Shown here: piece by piece, positions 12,322-25,263 of the stretch
Layout: every line of letters begins with the position of its first letter
Numbering within the stretch: the stretch's first letter is position 1
NCBI GenBank assembly: GCA_009103225.1
Contig: RHPI01003369.1
Location: forward strand, 698,878-762,877
DNA: 64,000 nucleotides
Origin: Chlorokybus atmophyticus
Lineage: Eukaryota > Streptophyta > Chlorokybophyceae > Chlorokybales > Chlorokybaceae
Direction: 5' to 3'
Program-made: the position numbers and the translations under genes
Notes under the pieces: generated by a model
The model's database searches: none
What the model saw: the letters and a program-made list of their open reading frames with translations, nothing else
What the model was told of the DNA's origin: nothing

Positions 12322-14917
12322 ATGATGGGTGGCGGGACGGTGGCTGCGGCTGAGATGATCAGGTCTCCCCTCTACGTGTCGTCGGAGCTGCTTTCGGCGG
12401 TGCAGCTGGCTCGCGTCTTCCCCGATAGCAAGACCTTCGTGGACATGCCGCTGAGGGAATCCTCATCCCCCGACGCCGTCGCAGCCGCGTTCAAGGCGCT
12501 ACCACGAGACCACAGAAATGCTGTCGCCAAAGGTGTGGATGAATGTAGGGGTTGGCGAGATGCTAAATTGCGCTTGATTGCGCACTAGCCTGTCTTGGCC
12601 TGCTAGTTGCACGTCACATCACAATGCCGAAGGTGCTCAAACTGCATACATAAATCTGAGTTCAGCAGGCTTGGTGTTCCATTGTATAGCTGCGCGAATG
12701 CGCAGCATCTGGCTCAAATCTGATGTGCAACGCAGCTGTCCATGTGTGCATGCAGAGTTCACCTCGATTACGGTGCAGTTGGAACTGCAGGAACTGCAGG
12801 TGTTGCAGCGCCTGGGATTGATTTACAGAATGTGCTCACAGGCTGTGATGGCTTGAGCATTGCACGCAACACAGCACCTCTCAACGCTCATGAAAAGTAG
12901 TTTTCATCAATGCCATTTTCTCCAAGGACACGCTCCGACCCTTCCACCAGAACCCTTCACTGATTGAAGCGCACGTAGTTCACTAATCACGTTAGACCCC
13001 ATCAACCAGCAGCAATTCAAAATGCCTGAAGTGATTGCTTATCTCCCGTGCGCAGACGTCCTGGCCTCCTTCCTGGCGGAGCATTTTGCCCCCGCTGGCA
13101 GCGACATCCAGACAGTCACTCTCCCGGACTTCACTCCCTCCCCCGCCATTGACACCTTCCTCCCCAAGGTTCACGACCCCGGCTGGCGCGACTTCGCCCT
13201 CTCCGTGCACAAGCTCTGGCCTCTGCTGGGCCGCAGGAGCGCCGTCGATGAGGGGGAGGAGTGGGTTGTGGTTGACAATGATGGAGGAGAGAGGGTAGCA
13301 GCATCAGGTGGTGGTGGTGATAGGCGGCACTCGCTGATTGCGCTGCCATCGCCCATGATCGTGCCGGGAGATAGGTTTCGAGAGACATACTATTGGGACA
13401 GCTACTGGATTGTGCGGTATGCTAGTAGTGTGGATGTGTGTGCGGTAGATCGACGTTGTGTCATTGTCGATGCTGATAGAATTAATGTGTGGACTGTGCA
13501 GGGGTTTGCTCATCAGCCGCATGCCTATCACGGCGCGAGGCGTCCTTTCCAACCTGCTGTCGGTCGTGAGGCAGTATGGCTTTGTTCCTAATGGCTCGCG
13601 AGTTTATTACCTCAACAGAAGGTGGGTGTTGGGTACTATGTGGCCTGTTTAGTTGCGGCGTGCTGACAGTGGGTTGTCACATGTGTGCCTGCAGCCAGCC
13701 ACCTCTGCTGAGCAGCACTGTGCTGGAGTATTATCAATACACCGACGACATTGATCTTGTGAGGGAAGCGCTGCCACTCTTGCAAGAGGAGTATGCTTAT
13801 TGGACCCGAGGTACACGTTTGTTTACTCTCTGTAACTCTGTGCATATATGCTTGTGTGCATACACACTTCATGCTCTGCGTGCGTCTGTGCGTGCCTGGG
13901 CGTATGCAGGTGTGGGCGTGTGCGTTGCCATGTTAATGTTGCGTTATATGTGTGCGTGCAGGGAAGAAGTTGGTGCGTGTTGAGCAAGGGGGGCGCGTGC
14001 ACGAGCTGTCGCGCTACTACGCTGAGACAGACCTGCCGAGACCAGAGTCGTATTATGAGGACGAGACAGCCACAGCCGGTATGGGCGAGAGCGAGACGCG
14101 AGAGCTGCACCGCGAGCTTGCGACGGTGGCGGAGTCCGGGTGGGACTTCAGTTCGCGTTGGCGAGGTGTCCACCTCGATGCCGCCACCACGCGCATCACG
14201 TGCGTCGTCCCCGTCGACCTCAACGTGTTCCTCCTGCGCATGGAGCGCGACATACACGCCCTCTTGGGCGCTGCCGTCACTCCAGGAAGCCACAACCACG
14301 ACAAGGAGCAGGCGTACTACCTTGCGCGCGCACAGGCACGCGAGGACGCCATCAACAGCGTGTTGTGGGATCCCGAACACAGCCGCTGGCGGGACCTGTG
14401 GCTGCCACTTGATGGTGAAAACAATTATGCGGGCGTGACAACACCGTTTGAGGCGTGCCTTCGGCACCCGAGTGGGGGCGTGTACGCGTCTGACTTCACG
14501 CCCTCGTGGTGTGGGTTGGTGCCACCCGCTAGTGATAAAGCTGGACTCGCCGTTGACCAGATGGACACGTTGTTGTGCAGCGGGCTCGTGCATGCGGGCG
14601 GCATCACCGTATCAGACGTTGAGTCCGGCGAGCAGTGGGACTTTCCCAACGCGTGGCCGCCGATCCAATGCATACTCATAGAGAGCCTCATGAGCAACAA
14701 GCGACTGCGCCCCGTGGCGAAGAACCTCGCGCACGCCTTCCTGAGCAGCTGCAGGCTTGCGTATGAGGCCACCGGAGCCATGCATGAGAAGTACGATGCG
14801 CGTGTGGTTGGCGATGTGGGCGGTGGAGGCGAGTATGTCCCGCAGGTTGGGTTTGGATGGACCAACGCTGTTACACTGGTCCTCCTGCATGTATGTGGTG
14901 CTCCTGCACAGCCATGA
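12322..14917 (+). CDS. Trehalase (glycoside hydrolase family 37)
   Basis: Hydrolyses alpha,alpha-trehalose to two glucose. Five exons: 12322-12532, 13056-13416, 13502-13621, 13695-13810, 13962-14917, total 587 residues, about the family length. Trehalase signature 1 is present as PGDRFRETYYWDSYW (about residues 174-188) and signature 2 as QWDFPNAWPP (about 494-503); SPLYVSSELLSAVQLARVFP near the N-terminus and VGFGWTNAVTL near the end are also typical. No signal peptide or calcium-binding extension is visible, so a cytosolic enzyme is more likely than a secreted one (inference). The ATG at 12322 is preceded in frame by Ala/Gly-rich codons back to a TGA, so it is the first usable start. Introns are short apart from the first. 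Confidence 0.93.
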
Positions 14918-15386
14918 TGCCTGGCCAAGAGCGCTTGTACGTGATTGTAAGTTAGTTGTGTCATATACTAAGTTGTAGGGATTCTTCGATTGATTGGCTG
15001 CATTAAGCACAGCATTAGTACCATTGGTAGCCTGTTGTAGACGTTCTCCTGCGCTACACCGCAAGGGGCATTTGTTTCAATTACAGCAACGGTACATTGC
15101 TTTCAGCTCATCTGGTAGTTATTGTGGTATACCTCCACGTATGTGTACTCTACCCGTAGTGTATGTGCAGTGTCAAGTGCTTTACTATTGTGGCATGGTT
15201 GTTGGATTGCTACAAATCAAGTGGATGCATTGGTCACAGTTGCTAACTCACAAGTTACAAGCAGCACTGTTACGCACATGTCTTCACATGCACACAATGT
15301 TACAACAGCAGTAACTGTGCACACACAGTCAGCTTACTTCAACAAAATCTTACAACGGGCAAGGCATTCAACCTGTAAATTCAACT
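14918..15386. other. Convergent intergenic region, no gene seen
   Basis: Between the trehalase stop and the 3' end of the next minus-strand gene; contains presumed 3' ends of both transcripts. No motif recognised. Confidence 0.5.
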
Positions 15387-16658
15387 TTAGCACACACGCA
15401 GCACTTGCGGCAGTGCAACCGATGAGTTCGGCGCCCTTGCCGTCGGGTATGCGCTCCCCGTCATCGGCCTCGGCCTCTCATCATGATGCAGAAAATCAAA
15501 GTCCCTCTTCTCATACACCCCTCCTCTCTTCGTGATGGGACTCATCCCCTTCCCCACCCTCCTGTTTCCAACTATGTCCCCACCCATCTCGGCGGCCGCC
15601 TCGCGCAAGTGAGCCTCCTCGCGCGCACGAGCTAGACGGGACAGACGGGCGGACTCGCGGTCCTCGGCGACACGGAGGGCGGCCGGATCGGTGGGAGAGT
15701 TGGAGATGATGTTGTAGCGAGCGGCCGCGCGGCCCTTGACGCAGGGAGGCAACTTCTCCAACTGAGACGAGGGACGGCACATGTTACATGTGGGGGAGGG
15801 ACACCAGTTGGCTCAGTTATACAACATGAAGCCAATGCGTGGATCTCCGTCAAGCAACAGGACACAAGAGCAATGGTTCGGAAGAGCAATGCACTCCAAT
15901 ACTTGTGATACACGCACACACACATCCACGCACACGCACGCACGCACACACACACACATACGCGCACCAACGCACTTATGCTGCCTCAGCACTGAGTCAC
16001 AGCCAGCGTACCTTTCGTGCCAGCCTTTGGTTGTGCAATGTGCGTGTCTGCTGTTCCGGGTCGTCGTTTCCATTGCGGTGTGCCCCTCGTATGGGGTCAT
16101 AGATGCGCATGGTCTTGGCCTTGTTGAGGACGGCGCTCTTGGCCTCGGTCTCCTCCCTGCTCTCGCGCGTCTCGTGGTCGCGGTAGTACATGTTGGCAAC
16201 GATGTCGAAGTCACGCGCCTCGCGCTTGTGCTTCGAAACGTGGTTCGGGAGCTTCTCGGGAACACGCGTGTCGACCTTGTCGGTGAAGAGATTGAGAGAT
16301 GCCTTGTCAACCTGTTTGTAAGCACCACGTGTTGACAGACGATAGTCACACTCTTGAGCGCACACGCACACGCACAGTAACAACAACGGTTGCTTACATG
16401 GTGTCGTGGTATCAACGGGATGCCAATTTCAGTATGTGCGTCTCGCTCCGTGTAGGTAGCAGGCTCAGCTCCCCGCAACCACGCATGTGATATCATATCA
16501 TACTGCCTGCTTACACAACACATAAGCAACCTACTCATCCTAGGCACACGGTGCAGGTGAAAAAAAACGACGTGATTCAGTCTTGTACCTGCGTTCCTGC
16601 TCCCTTTTGCTTTGTGGCCTGTATGTTGTGTTAGGCTGTGAAGTACTCGGCCCATCAT
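15387..16658 (-). CDS. Conserved hypothetical protein, basic and helical
   Basis: Four exons, 16658-16589, 16468-16398, 16350-16012 and 15761-15387, join in phase to give 284 residues. Recognisable-looking blocks are PATYTERDAHTEIGIPLIP, DFDIVANMYYRDHETR, AKTMRIYDPIRG and LPPCVKGRAAARYNIISN. The pattern of a Tyr/His/Arg-rich segment followed by YDPIRG recalls small proteins conserved among ciliated and flagellated eukaryotes, but I cannot name the family. Arg/Glu-rich helices dominate, and no membrane segment or signal is seen. Exon 1 can be read in two frames; only the ATG-containing frame fits the phase of exon 2. The intron between exons 3 and 4 carries a CA/CG tract. Confidence 0.68.
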
Positions 16659-17126
16659 CCTGCAGGTACACATGAAGGCATGAACAGACACACACATGCA
16701 CGCTAATGAACAAGTCTAGTGTTATATACACCCATGTAAGCCTGTAACGCTTTGCTTGTTCTCAATTTTATCCTACTTTATGATATGGCACTGGGTGGTT
16801 TGCCAAAGACGGCGCCTGCATTGGTAGCGTAACTGGCCAATTCTGCCTCGTCACTCGCAGTGTTTCAACGTAACCCTGCTTCTCCTACAAGACACAAATG
16901 TGTTAACAAACAAGACTCACACTCTTACTAAATTGATACTTGCTGTGTCTCTGCTTTGTGCGCACACCTGAGGCGCCCGCACGCGGTCAGCTTTCTGCAA
17001 GTTGATGGCGTCACCCCAGCTGCTCGCCTCCGCGCCCACCTCCAGCCAGCTCTGCGACATGCCTTGACAGCGACTACCACACACAACTCAACTTCACCAC
17101 TACCACCCTGTCGCCGCCGCCGCTTG

Positions 17127-17198
17127 GCCTGGCCTGGCCTGGTCACTAGAGTCTAGTCTGTCCTGGCCTGGCCTGGCCTGGTCTGGTCTGGTCTGGTC
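17127..17198. repeat. GGCCT/GGTCT pentamer minisatellite
   Basis: Blocks of tandem tggcc and tggtc pentamers separated by actagagtctagtctg. A related block lies on the opposite strand at 52476-52510, again a few hundred bases before a start codon. Confidence 0.75.
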
Positions 17199-17545
17199 AA
17201 ATGGACGTCACGTGAGCTGGATCGACATCTGATTGAACCCAGGTCCGGGGCGCCCGGTCGGCGGTGCCAGTTGTGTAAAACCGGTTCGGTGGATCCCGGC
17301 GCATCTCGCGGCGGGATCTTAGGTTCATTCGAATCCACAATGTACGGCATTATACTGCCACTCTGTTACAGGCAGGCGGCGGCGGTGAAGGCAAAGGAGG
17401 TGGACGTGGGCAAGGAGGCGGCATTGAGCCTGGTTGTGTGTGTGCAAGAGAGCGTGTACGGGTCTCGCTGGGAAATGGAGCTGGCACTGACGCAGGCTTG
17501 CTGCGTCTGCAGCTCTGGTTGCTGTGTGAGGAGTCAGCACTTCTG

Positions 17546-17554
17546 TTAGGGTTT
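17546..17554 (-). promoter_or_regulatory. Telo-box (AAACCCTAA)
   Basis: Exact match on the minus strand close to the KEA start codon. In land plants this element is common in promoters of translation-related and other housekeeping genes; its activity here is inference. Confidence 0.4.
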
Positions 17555-17584
17555 TTGGGGTGGAACTAGGGTTCTCTCCTGGAG

Positions 17585-20500
17585 GTGTGGGGGGTGGCTG
17601 TGGAGGCAGCTGGTGGGGTAGGTGGGGTTAAGGGGATGGAAGGATGCCGGTTGACGTGCGCTCTAGCGCTACCGAGTCCAGTGCTGGCTGCGATCAGGCC
17701 GCTCAGCAGTAGGCATGCAGCGGTGTCAGCTGTTCCGCTGCGGAATGTGGGGGCGTCAAGCTTAGGAGAAGGGCGTAGAAAACAGCAGCAGAGGCATAGC
17801 AGACTTAAGTCACACAGGCAGCAGCAGCGGTTGCGCACATGCGCATGCGCTGCGGAGAGCTCGTCGTCCAACCAGTACAGCAGCGAGCAGCTGCCGCCTG
17901 ATGTTCCTACCACTTCCGCCTTTACCGAGAGTGGCGTAGCTATAGTCGCCGAAGATGACGGCACGGCTGAAGTGGAGAGGGCTCGCCAGGCACAGATTCA
18001 AGCTATGCTTGATGCCAAAGCCGAGCTCGAAGCCCGCAGGAAACTCCTGGCCGACATCTCAGAACAGAAACACGCAGCCACTGAGGCTCAGGAAGCAGCC
18101 GTGGGGGCTGCGATGGCGCAGGTATGTTTGCATGCTCACTCTCGGCATGTCGAAGATGGGCACAACTCATTGTTTTAGCCAAACTTAGACAAGCACTCAG
18201 CAGTTGTGAGAATTTCAACCAACTTGAACCAGGGCTGGATGTCACACGCGAATTACGCTCAACCAATGTGTGCATGTGTTGCGCTATGACCAGGAATCTG
18301 CAGCACGCATGGTATCATAAGAATAACTCTTGTTGTTTCTGAAAGCTTCTTGAGTGGCCTAGCTGGGTGCATTGTTGTGCATGTGCATGTGTTGTAAACG
18401 GTTTATATACTGCTTGAGGTTTAGGGGTAACAATGGCTCTTGGTCGGCAGGTAGAGGCTGCATTGGAGGAAGTACTGGCAGCAGAAGCTGCAGTTGCTGA
18501 AGCTCGAACAGGCTTGGCTGCTGCTCAAGCGTTTGCTCAGAAAGAGGTTGAAGGACTGGCGGCTGTGGCTGCGATGAAGGAGCAAGAGCAGCAACAGATA
18601 GCGGCACAGGCTGCAGCGGCGGCTGTTGCTGAAGCTGCAGGGCCAGCAGAACCATCGACAACGCTACCAGAGACCAGTAGTGTAGCAGATGGTAATGGTG
18701 CTGTGGTCGGCGATGCTCTCACCCAAAGTGCGGACACCCAGCAGTTGAATGGCACTGAGCAGTCTGAGGGGCAGCTTCTAGTAGGCGAAGCTGCAGTGGC
18801 TGTCGCTGAACAGCGACTGAGTAATGCCATTCAGCGCATGCAAGAGGCCCAGTCAAGGAAGGTATTTCACACTCAACACATCTGAGCACGATGTGAAAGT
18901 TTACAACTGGGCTTGCTGCTTAGTCAGTTGTCACGTTATGTCCTTCTTCTTGCTCGAACGTATGTGAGTGACCACATGCGTTGCGCCATCTGTCAGTCCT
19001 TGGTGTGAGCATTGCAACATTACATCTTGCTCGTGCGAACCCATTTATGGTTGTGTGTTATGCTTTGTTGTTAGTTGGCTTCAGCATCCAGTTCTTATGT
19101 TTGGTATATTAGGATGCCTTAGAGTCGGCTGCGCTGTCAATGGCTGAAGCAGCACAGCTGGCAAAGGACACAGCATCGTCAGCTGACACTGAAGCTCTGG
19201 CAGTGCTAGACCAGCTCGCGGCGGTTGAGGCGGTAAGCGTCCTAGTTTGTGCGCTTGTCAGTACACGTTCTGCAATGGTTTTGAGGTGCACATGGTTGTA
19301 ACAGGCATTGGACGCAATAAGAAACAGTCCAACTCCTCTACCTGAACTACCGAATGCAGTTGCTGCCATGGCCAATGCAGCAGGCATTTATGCTGCCACG
19401 GCTCCTGTTGAGGAAAAAACTGCACCAGCTGACACCAATGGTCACGTAGTGGAGAAATTCGCAGGTTTGCGTTGCATGGCTGAAGCGTCTTATATATCCT
19501 GTATGCTCTAACTACTTTTGTAGAGCCGTTGTTGGACGCCCTTCCTCGCCCAGTGGAGGCACCGGTGGCAGAAGCCGTCAGCTCCCTCCAATCCGGAGTT
19601 GATGAGGCGGTTGAAGCCGCGGATGAGGCGGTTGCTGCAATTACGAAGCAGGCCTTGGACAAAGACTCATTCTCTCGCACTGGCGAGGCAAGCTTGTCTC
19701 CACAGCCTACGTATAAGCCACCACCCTCGCCAGTGCCTCCCACTTCCTCAAAGCATTTTAGCGCTGCCTTCTTCTCAATGCTGGAGAAGAAGGCATTCCC
19801 TAAGCCGAGCACAGAAGTACTGGTTTTTGCTGGAGCAGCACTGGTCGCATTTCTGTAAGTTCATGAACCCATGTGCGCGTTTTTTCAGAAGCATCTGCCA
19901 CAATCTTTTTGTGTGTGTGTGATTCTACCACCTGTGGAGAGAGAAAGTGAGCAAGGGGGAATAGGGGGGGAGGGCTAGCTAGGGAGGGCTAGCTACGAGT
20001 ACCGCACAGGCATGCCATAGTGTGCAGGCATTGACTTGATTCGTGCGTTCTCAGGGTTGCGTGGAGATCAGGACTGAATGCGGTCGTTCGCCAGCAACTG
20101 TCGACCGGTCCACCTGCTGCAGCTCTGGCGTCAGTTGCTAGGTTGTTCCAAGCTATACCTGCATTTTTGGGATCCATTCTGGCGCGGTTACCAATTCCGC
20201 AAGGGGTAAGTGGGCATGCCATCATCTTCTGACTAGTGTTACAAGCCGCTTTATTGTCAGCGTTGCAGCTTATGCGTGTATGTTCCATGGCAGGGACATG
20301 AGCTCAATGATGTTTTGTGGCTTTTAGCAACCAGTGTTGTCGCAGTACCGCTTTTCCAAGCTTTGCCGGGAGGTACGCTGCTCTGTTGCTCTCGTCAGTT
20401 TACAATTGTTATGCATCGTCTCACGTGTGTGTATCCCTGTCAGGTAGTCCTGTCTTAGGGTATCTGGCAGCAGGCGCGCTCATAGGTCCACATGCCCTTT

Positions 20501-23500
20501 CCATCATCAAGCATGTGCACGCAACTCAAGAGCTTGCAGAGTTTGGTGTCGTATTCCTTCTCTTCAACATTGGTTTGGAGGTATTGTCCTACATCCTTCA
20601 GTACTAACATAGTGTGCTCTCCCATTACCTGCGCACACAGGGAGGNNNNNNNNNNNNNNNNNNNNNNNNNNNNNNNNNNNNNNNNNNNNNNNNNNNNNNN
20701 NNNNNNNNNNNNNNNNNNNNNNNNNNNNNNNNNNNNNNNNNNNNNNNNNNNNNNNNNNNNNNNNNNNNNNNNNNNNNNNNNNNNNNNNNNNNNNNNNNNN
20801 NNNNNNNNNNNNNNNNNNNNNNNNNNNNNNGGGGCTGGCCGAGAGGTTGTCAACTGATACTGTTGTTGTCATGCAGCTCTCACTTGAACGACTGCAGTCC
20901 ATGCAGAAGTATGTATTTGGGTTAGGAAGTGCACAGGTATGTAGACAACAGTACAACGTTTGGCTTGACAGTGTCATCCGTGTGAGCTGCATTGATTACT
21001 TTGTACTACATGACATCAATGTGCACCATGTAGAGTTGGCGCTGATGAAATGCACTCTGATGTGTATCAACAACAGATGTCTGTCACAGGTCCTTTCAAC
21101 AACAGCTGCAATTGCTGCGGCAGCTCTTGTAGCTGGTGTAGTTAGTGGGCCTGGTGCAATCATTGTCGGTGGCGCATTGGCGCTTTCCTCAACTGCCGTT
21201 GCTCTGCAAGTCTTGCAAGACCGCAAAGAAGCTCAACTGCGTCATGGACGTGCTGCATTTTCGGTGCTTTTGTTCCAGGTGTGTTTTTGTCTCCACCTCC
21301 ATTGCCAGGCAGTCACACTCATTTCTGCCAAGAGCTACTGAGTGTAGCAAGATGGTATACATTTCCTGCCTGTGTAACCCTACACTCAGTCTAGCATTGG
21401 CAGGATTTGGCAGTGGTGGTCCTGCTTATGCTCATCCCATTGCTCGCGCCAAGCTCTGACAATTCGGTAAGCTTGTGGTGACAGCAGTCGCATTTGGGTC
21501 GCAGACATTGCACGTTCTAGTAGTACCAACTTCGCGTGTATGGAAAAACATGGTGTCACTAGTTACTTGTTTTCAACCTCCTTTACGTGGTCACTAACTG
21601 ACGGCTGTTCACGATGCCAGGGAGGCCTCGGTGCCATAGCGCGGGCACTAGGTGTGGCTGCCATCAAGGCGGCCGTTGGAATAGCCTCCATCATTGCTGG
21701 CGGCCGCGTGGTAATAAACCTGCCCATTTGGCGAATGGCACTGTGGCATCTCGCAAATTGACACTGGTTTTGTTTTGCAGGTTCTGCGGCCAGTATATAG
21801 GTACATTGCAGAGAATAGGAACGCGGAGATTTTTGCGGCAACGACACTGCTGGTGGTGCTCGGCACGTCGGTCCTGACTGCGCAGGTTCAATCACTGGCG
21901 ATGTTTTGTTACTGAGTTTTGGCATCAACACGCCAGCATGTGTAGTGAAGGTGACAGGAACCCAGTCTGATTGCGCTCAAACATTGCTTGCAGGCTGGAC
22001 TGTCCATGGCACTGGGTGCATTTTTGGCTGGATTGCTGCTTGCGGAAACCGAGTTTGCCCTGCAAGTCGAAAGTGATATTGCTCCCTACAGAGGCCTGCT
22101 GCTTGGCTTGTTTTTCATGACGGTACGTTCTGTCAGCACAAAGTCTACCTTGTCAGATATGTGTTAACTAGCGGCACATCAGCGTATTGTCTAGAAACAG
22201 CCTTGATTGACATGTTTGTAATGCTGTGCCGCTTGCATGCATAGTGTTGGTGCAAGATACAATCTGCTTGTGGCATGTCTATGGCACTAACCGATAACTC
22301 TGACAGGTGGGCATGTCCATCGACCTGCGGCTGTTCTTGCGGAAGTGGCAAACAGTCCTTGCATCGCTGGTGGCGCTTGTAGTCGGAAAAACAATGTTAG
22401 TAGGACTGTTTGGGAGCTTCTTCGGGCTGTCTGCGATTGCAGCCTTGCGCTGTGGGTTGCTGCTTGCACCTGGTGGAGAGTTTGCGTTTGTTGCTTTTGG
22501 TGAAGCGGTTGCAAAGGTGGGCTGCATGTACTTGGATGTCATTCATGCAAGTTACTCAAAGAACAGTGCACGTAATCAACGACATATACAGTTGCATACT
22601 AATGTGCTTTTTGGTGCAGAACATCATGCCGCAAGAGCTGTCTTCTATCTTGTTTCTGGTTGTCGCATTGTCCATGGCTATGACACCTTGGCTGGCTGCG
22701 GGAGGCGCTTGGTTGGCAAGCAGGTTTGAGAAGAAGGATGTGCGGGCTCTGCAGCCTGTTGAAGGCGAGGTGGATGATTTGCGCAATCACATCATCATTG
22801 CAGGTTTCGGGCGGGTTGGCCAGGTACTACCACATTTGGCCTTCCTGCGCTTGCAAGTCTGGTTGCAATCCCTTAACATGATTGTTTGTCCTTGATACGC
22901 AGATTATTGCACAGCTTCTGTCGGAACGGTTGGTGCAGTTTGTTGCACTTGATGTGCGAACAGACCGGGTCACAGCCGGTAGGGATCTTGGCTTGCCGGT
23001 GTTCTTTGGCGATGCTGGCAGCGACAAGGTGTTGCATAGTGTTGGCGCTGCACGCGCAGCAGCCGCTGTCATCACTCTTGATACACCTGGAGCCAACTAC
23101 CGCTCAGTGTGGGCTCTGAAGAAGAACTATCCCAATGTCAAAACTTATGTCCGCGCACATGATGTGGATCATGGCTTGATCCTCGAAAAGGCAGGAGCCA
23201 CTGCAGTGGTTCCAGAGACTCTTGAGCCAAGCTTGCAGCTAGCCGCAGGTGCGTATCATGCCCTCTGCTGCTGCAGTGCTCATGCAAGCTGCCCGAGACT
23301 TCGCACTGACAAGTTGGCAACCCTTGTTGCATCTGTTCTCCTGCTGCCGTGCAAAGGAGTCACTTTTCTGCCGTCATTCTGCTTGCCGCAAGCTTATTGT
23401 GTGTTGTGTGCACAGCTGTTCTGAAAGAGGTGGACTTGCCAGAGGACGAAATTGCCGCCGCAATCAATGATTTCCGCAGGCGACACCTTTCTGAACTTAC

Positions 23501-23651
23501 AGAGCTTTCTGAGTCCACCGGCTCATCGCTCGGCTATGGTTACCTTCGGCAGCGCACTCCCATCCCACGAGCTGCAGACCCTCCATCAGAAGCGGAGACC
23601 GCTGCTGCTGAAGCTATGGGCTTGGTTGCTGCGATGCCTGAAGCTGCCTAG
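17585..23651 (+). CDS. KEA: Plastid K+/H+ efflux antiporter, KEA1/2 type
   Basis: Exchanges potassium for protons, in plants at the chloroplast inner envelope. Eighteen exons join in phase to 1185 residues, close to land-plant KEA1/2: 17585-18121, 18451-18861, 19113-19232, 19305-19464, 19524-19854, 20055-20205, 20294-20372, 20444-20580, 20877-20936, 21090-21278, 21404-21466, 21621-21710, 21781-21885, 21994-22122, 22307-22516, 22620-22823, 22903-23248, 23416-23651. Residues 1-80 look like a transit peptide. Residues about 110-500 form the long Ala/Glu-rich coiled-coil extension. Residues about 575-955 are the CPA2 membrane domain ([40 protein letters not shown]). Then comes an RCK/KTN nucleotide-binding domain ([12 protein letters not shown] at about 980-992) and a tail with [21 protein letters not shown] start at 17636 is also possible. 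The 185-base gap lies within an intron, so no coding is lost. Confidence 0.93.
20646..20830. other. Assembly gap (185 N)
   Basis: Run of N inside the intron between KEA exons 8 and 9; flanking exon phases agree without any missing codon. Confidence 0.95.
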
Positions 23652-24539
23652 GTGTGTCTCTGGCTTGTGTAGTAAATGAGCTTGCACATCTCCACTAGCT
23701 AGCCTCCGGCAAAAACTCAATGCCGCGGCTCGCGCCACCTGGCCATTTCCCGGGTCGCTTTCATGGGGGAAGAGTGAGGTTTGATTGATTTTTCTAGCAT
23801 GCTCCTCCGTTGGAAGCATGTACGTCCAAGTGTTACTGAGTGCTCGAACAAGCTGCGTGTGCATAAGTTGAAAAGGCAAATGTCATATTATTGCACTTGC
23901 AACAAGTGTTGTACACAGCAAGATAGCACCATTGCCCCTGCAAAGTCGCGAGATGATGTGTAGTGGTTAGGTCATGTCTGAGTGGTGGTCTCACACACCC
24001 TGTATTGTGTTGGTGTTGCCTCTCGCTAGTCATCATTGAGGTTCAAAGTTTAAAGCGCAAAGTTGCAGAAGAAGTGGACACGCTCATACCCACAGTTGCG
24101 GTGCAATAACTTGGAGAGGGGCCCGCATCAGTCTCGTACAAGTATGTTGTTGAAAGCAAATCTCGCTATGAGAAGCACACATGTAATTCAAGTTACAGTA
24201 GTGATGGTAGGGTGTATTGCCAATTTTGTATTTTGTATCAAAGTCACAGCTATTACTACTTATGCATGTTTTGAAATTTGCATGAATTACGATTTCACTA
24301 AATTCACTTTTATATGTTGGAATATCTTGTAGTATGTCACAACAAGTAGTGGATAGCTTCATATGAATATAAGCAATTCACATTTATGCGGTACATTGCA
24401 TTGTGGCAAACTTGGTAGTTCACATTATGAGTATGATATGTAAAACCCACATAACCCACGGATTATGCGCATTTCACAAGCTGTATTGCAGACATTGAAG
24501 TTCTGATCTGAAACACTCAACCGCCATGTTTAAGAAGCT

Positions 24540-25075
24540 ACTAATGCGTTGCGGCGAAGAGAAGGTGGTGATGGTGGACAAGGTCGCCTCCTTGAACTTC
24601 CCTAAGGCGCAATTGTCGTGCCTGCACGTGATCGATCTGACGGTCGGTGCTTCTGCGATTTTCTTTGACAGCTTTAACTTGTCGGGTCAAGCGGTCATCT
24701 TTGCCTGCAAGTGATCGATCTGATAGTCGATGATTTTACGGTTTTCTTTAACAGATTTACCTTGTCGGGTTAAGCGCTCATCTTTATAGGCAATCACTTG
24801 GTTTCCCAGCAGTACGCACCGCCGCAATAGCAATTCTGCCCATCTCATCGTTCTTTACAAGCCGGTCCGGTTTCATAATTGAAAAATGCAATTGCAATCC
24901 AATTGCGTTCTCATCAACCGCATAATGAACGCCTCGACTTTCAGCCAGTATGCCTCGGCTTTCTCACTGATCGCACCATGGTGTTTTTACTTCGGCGGCA
25001 AAGCCCTCATTCTAGGGACCACCGGTATGGTGGCATATACACAAAAAATGCGCAAAACCATGCTTGCCTGACGAA
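24540..25075 (-). pseudogene. Broken reading frame, possibly from a large DNA virus or phage-like repressor gene
   Basis: On the minus strand consecutive frames give protein-like stretches interrupted by stops and frame changes: AISEKAEAYWLKVEAF, then KPDRLVKNDEMGRIAIAA, then in another frame GNQVIAYKDERLTRQGKSV and NRKIIDYQIDHLQAK, partly repeated as KDDRLTRQVKAVKENRR. The first stretch, preceded by a Lys/His/Gly segment, recalls the end of BRO-N/antirepressor domains, and the later repeats look like coiled coil. This is a weak pattern match, not an identification. At least three frame breaks are needed, so it is not functional. Confidence 0.3.
24621..24786. repeat. 83-bp imperfect tandem duplication
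   Basis: Two adjacent copies start with cctgcacgtgatcgatctga (24621) and cctgcaagtgatcgatctga (24704). They share ttgtcgggt and tcatcttt at equivalent places. The period of 83 is not a multiple of three, so the duplication itself shifts frame. Confidence 0.8.
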
Positions 25076-25263
25076 GGTTGGGCTAGTAATGGAGGTTTTG
25101 GGGTGCCCTGCTGTCGCTTAAGACACGTGACTTCGCGTGTAAATCTGCGTGAATTACATGTTTTACCATGTGACCATCAGCCCTTTTTTAATATTGCACC
25201 CCGAAACCTGATATTGCATTGACCAGTTGAAAAACATGTTTCGCATGCAATTAGTTCACAATA

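Larger units (their letters stand above)
16659..17584. promoter_or_regulatory. Divergent intergenic region upstream of KEA
   Basis: Contains a GGCCTGGCC/TGGTC minisatellite (17127-17198) and, 31 bp before the KEA start codon, TTAGGGTTT (17546-17554), the reverse complement of the plant telo-box AAACCCTAA. An open frame at 17342-17550 has no motif and is taken as leader sequence. Confidence 0.45.

Noticed and set aside
12029-12325. Arg/Gly-rich open frame of 98 codons before trehalase
   Set aside because: Composition follows the CGG-rich leader; no motif, and it overlaps the trehalase start in another frame.
17240-17345. Possible tRNA-like sequence with aggttcattcgaatcc
   Set aside because: The T-arm-like part has two extra bases in the loop, and no acceptor stem, D-arm or anticodon arm can be drawn around it.
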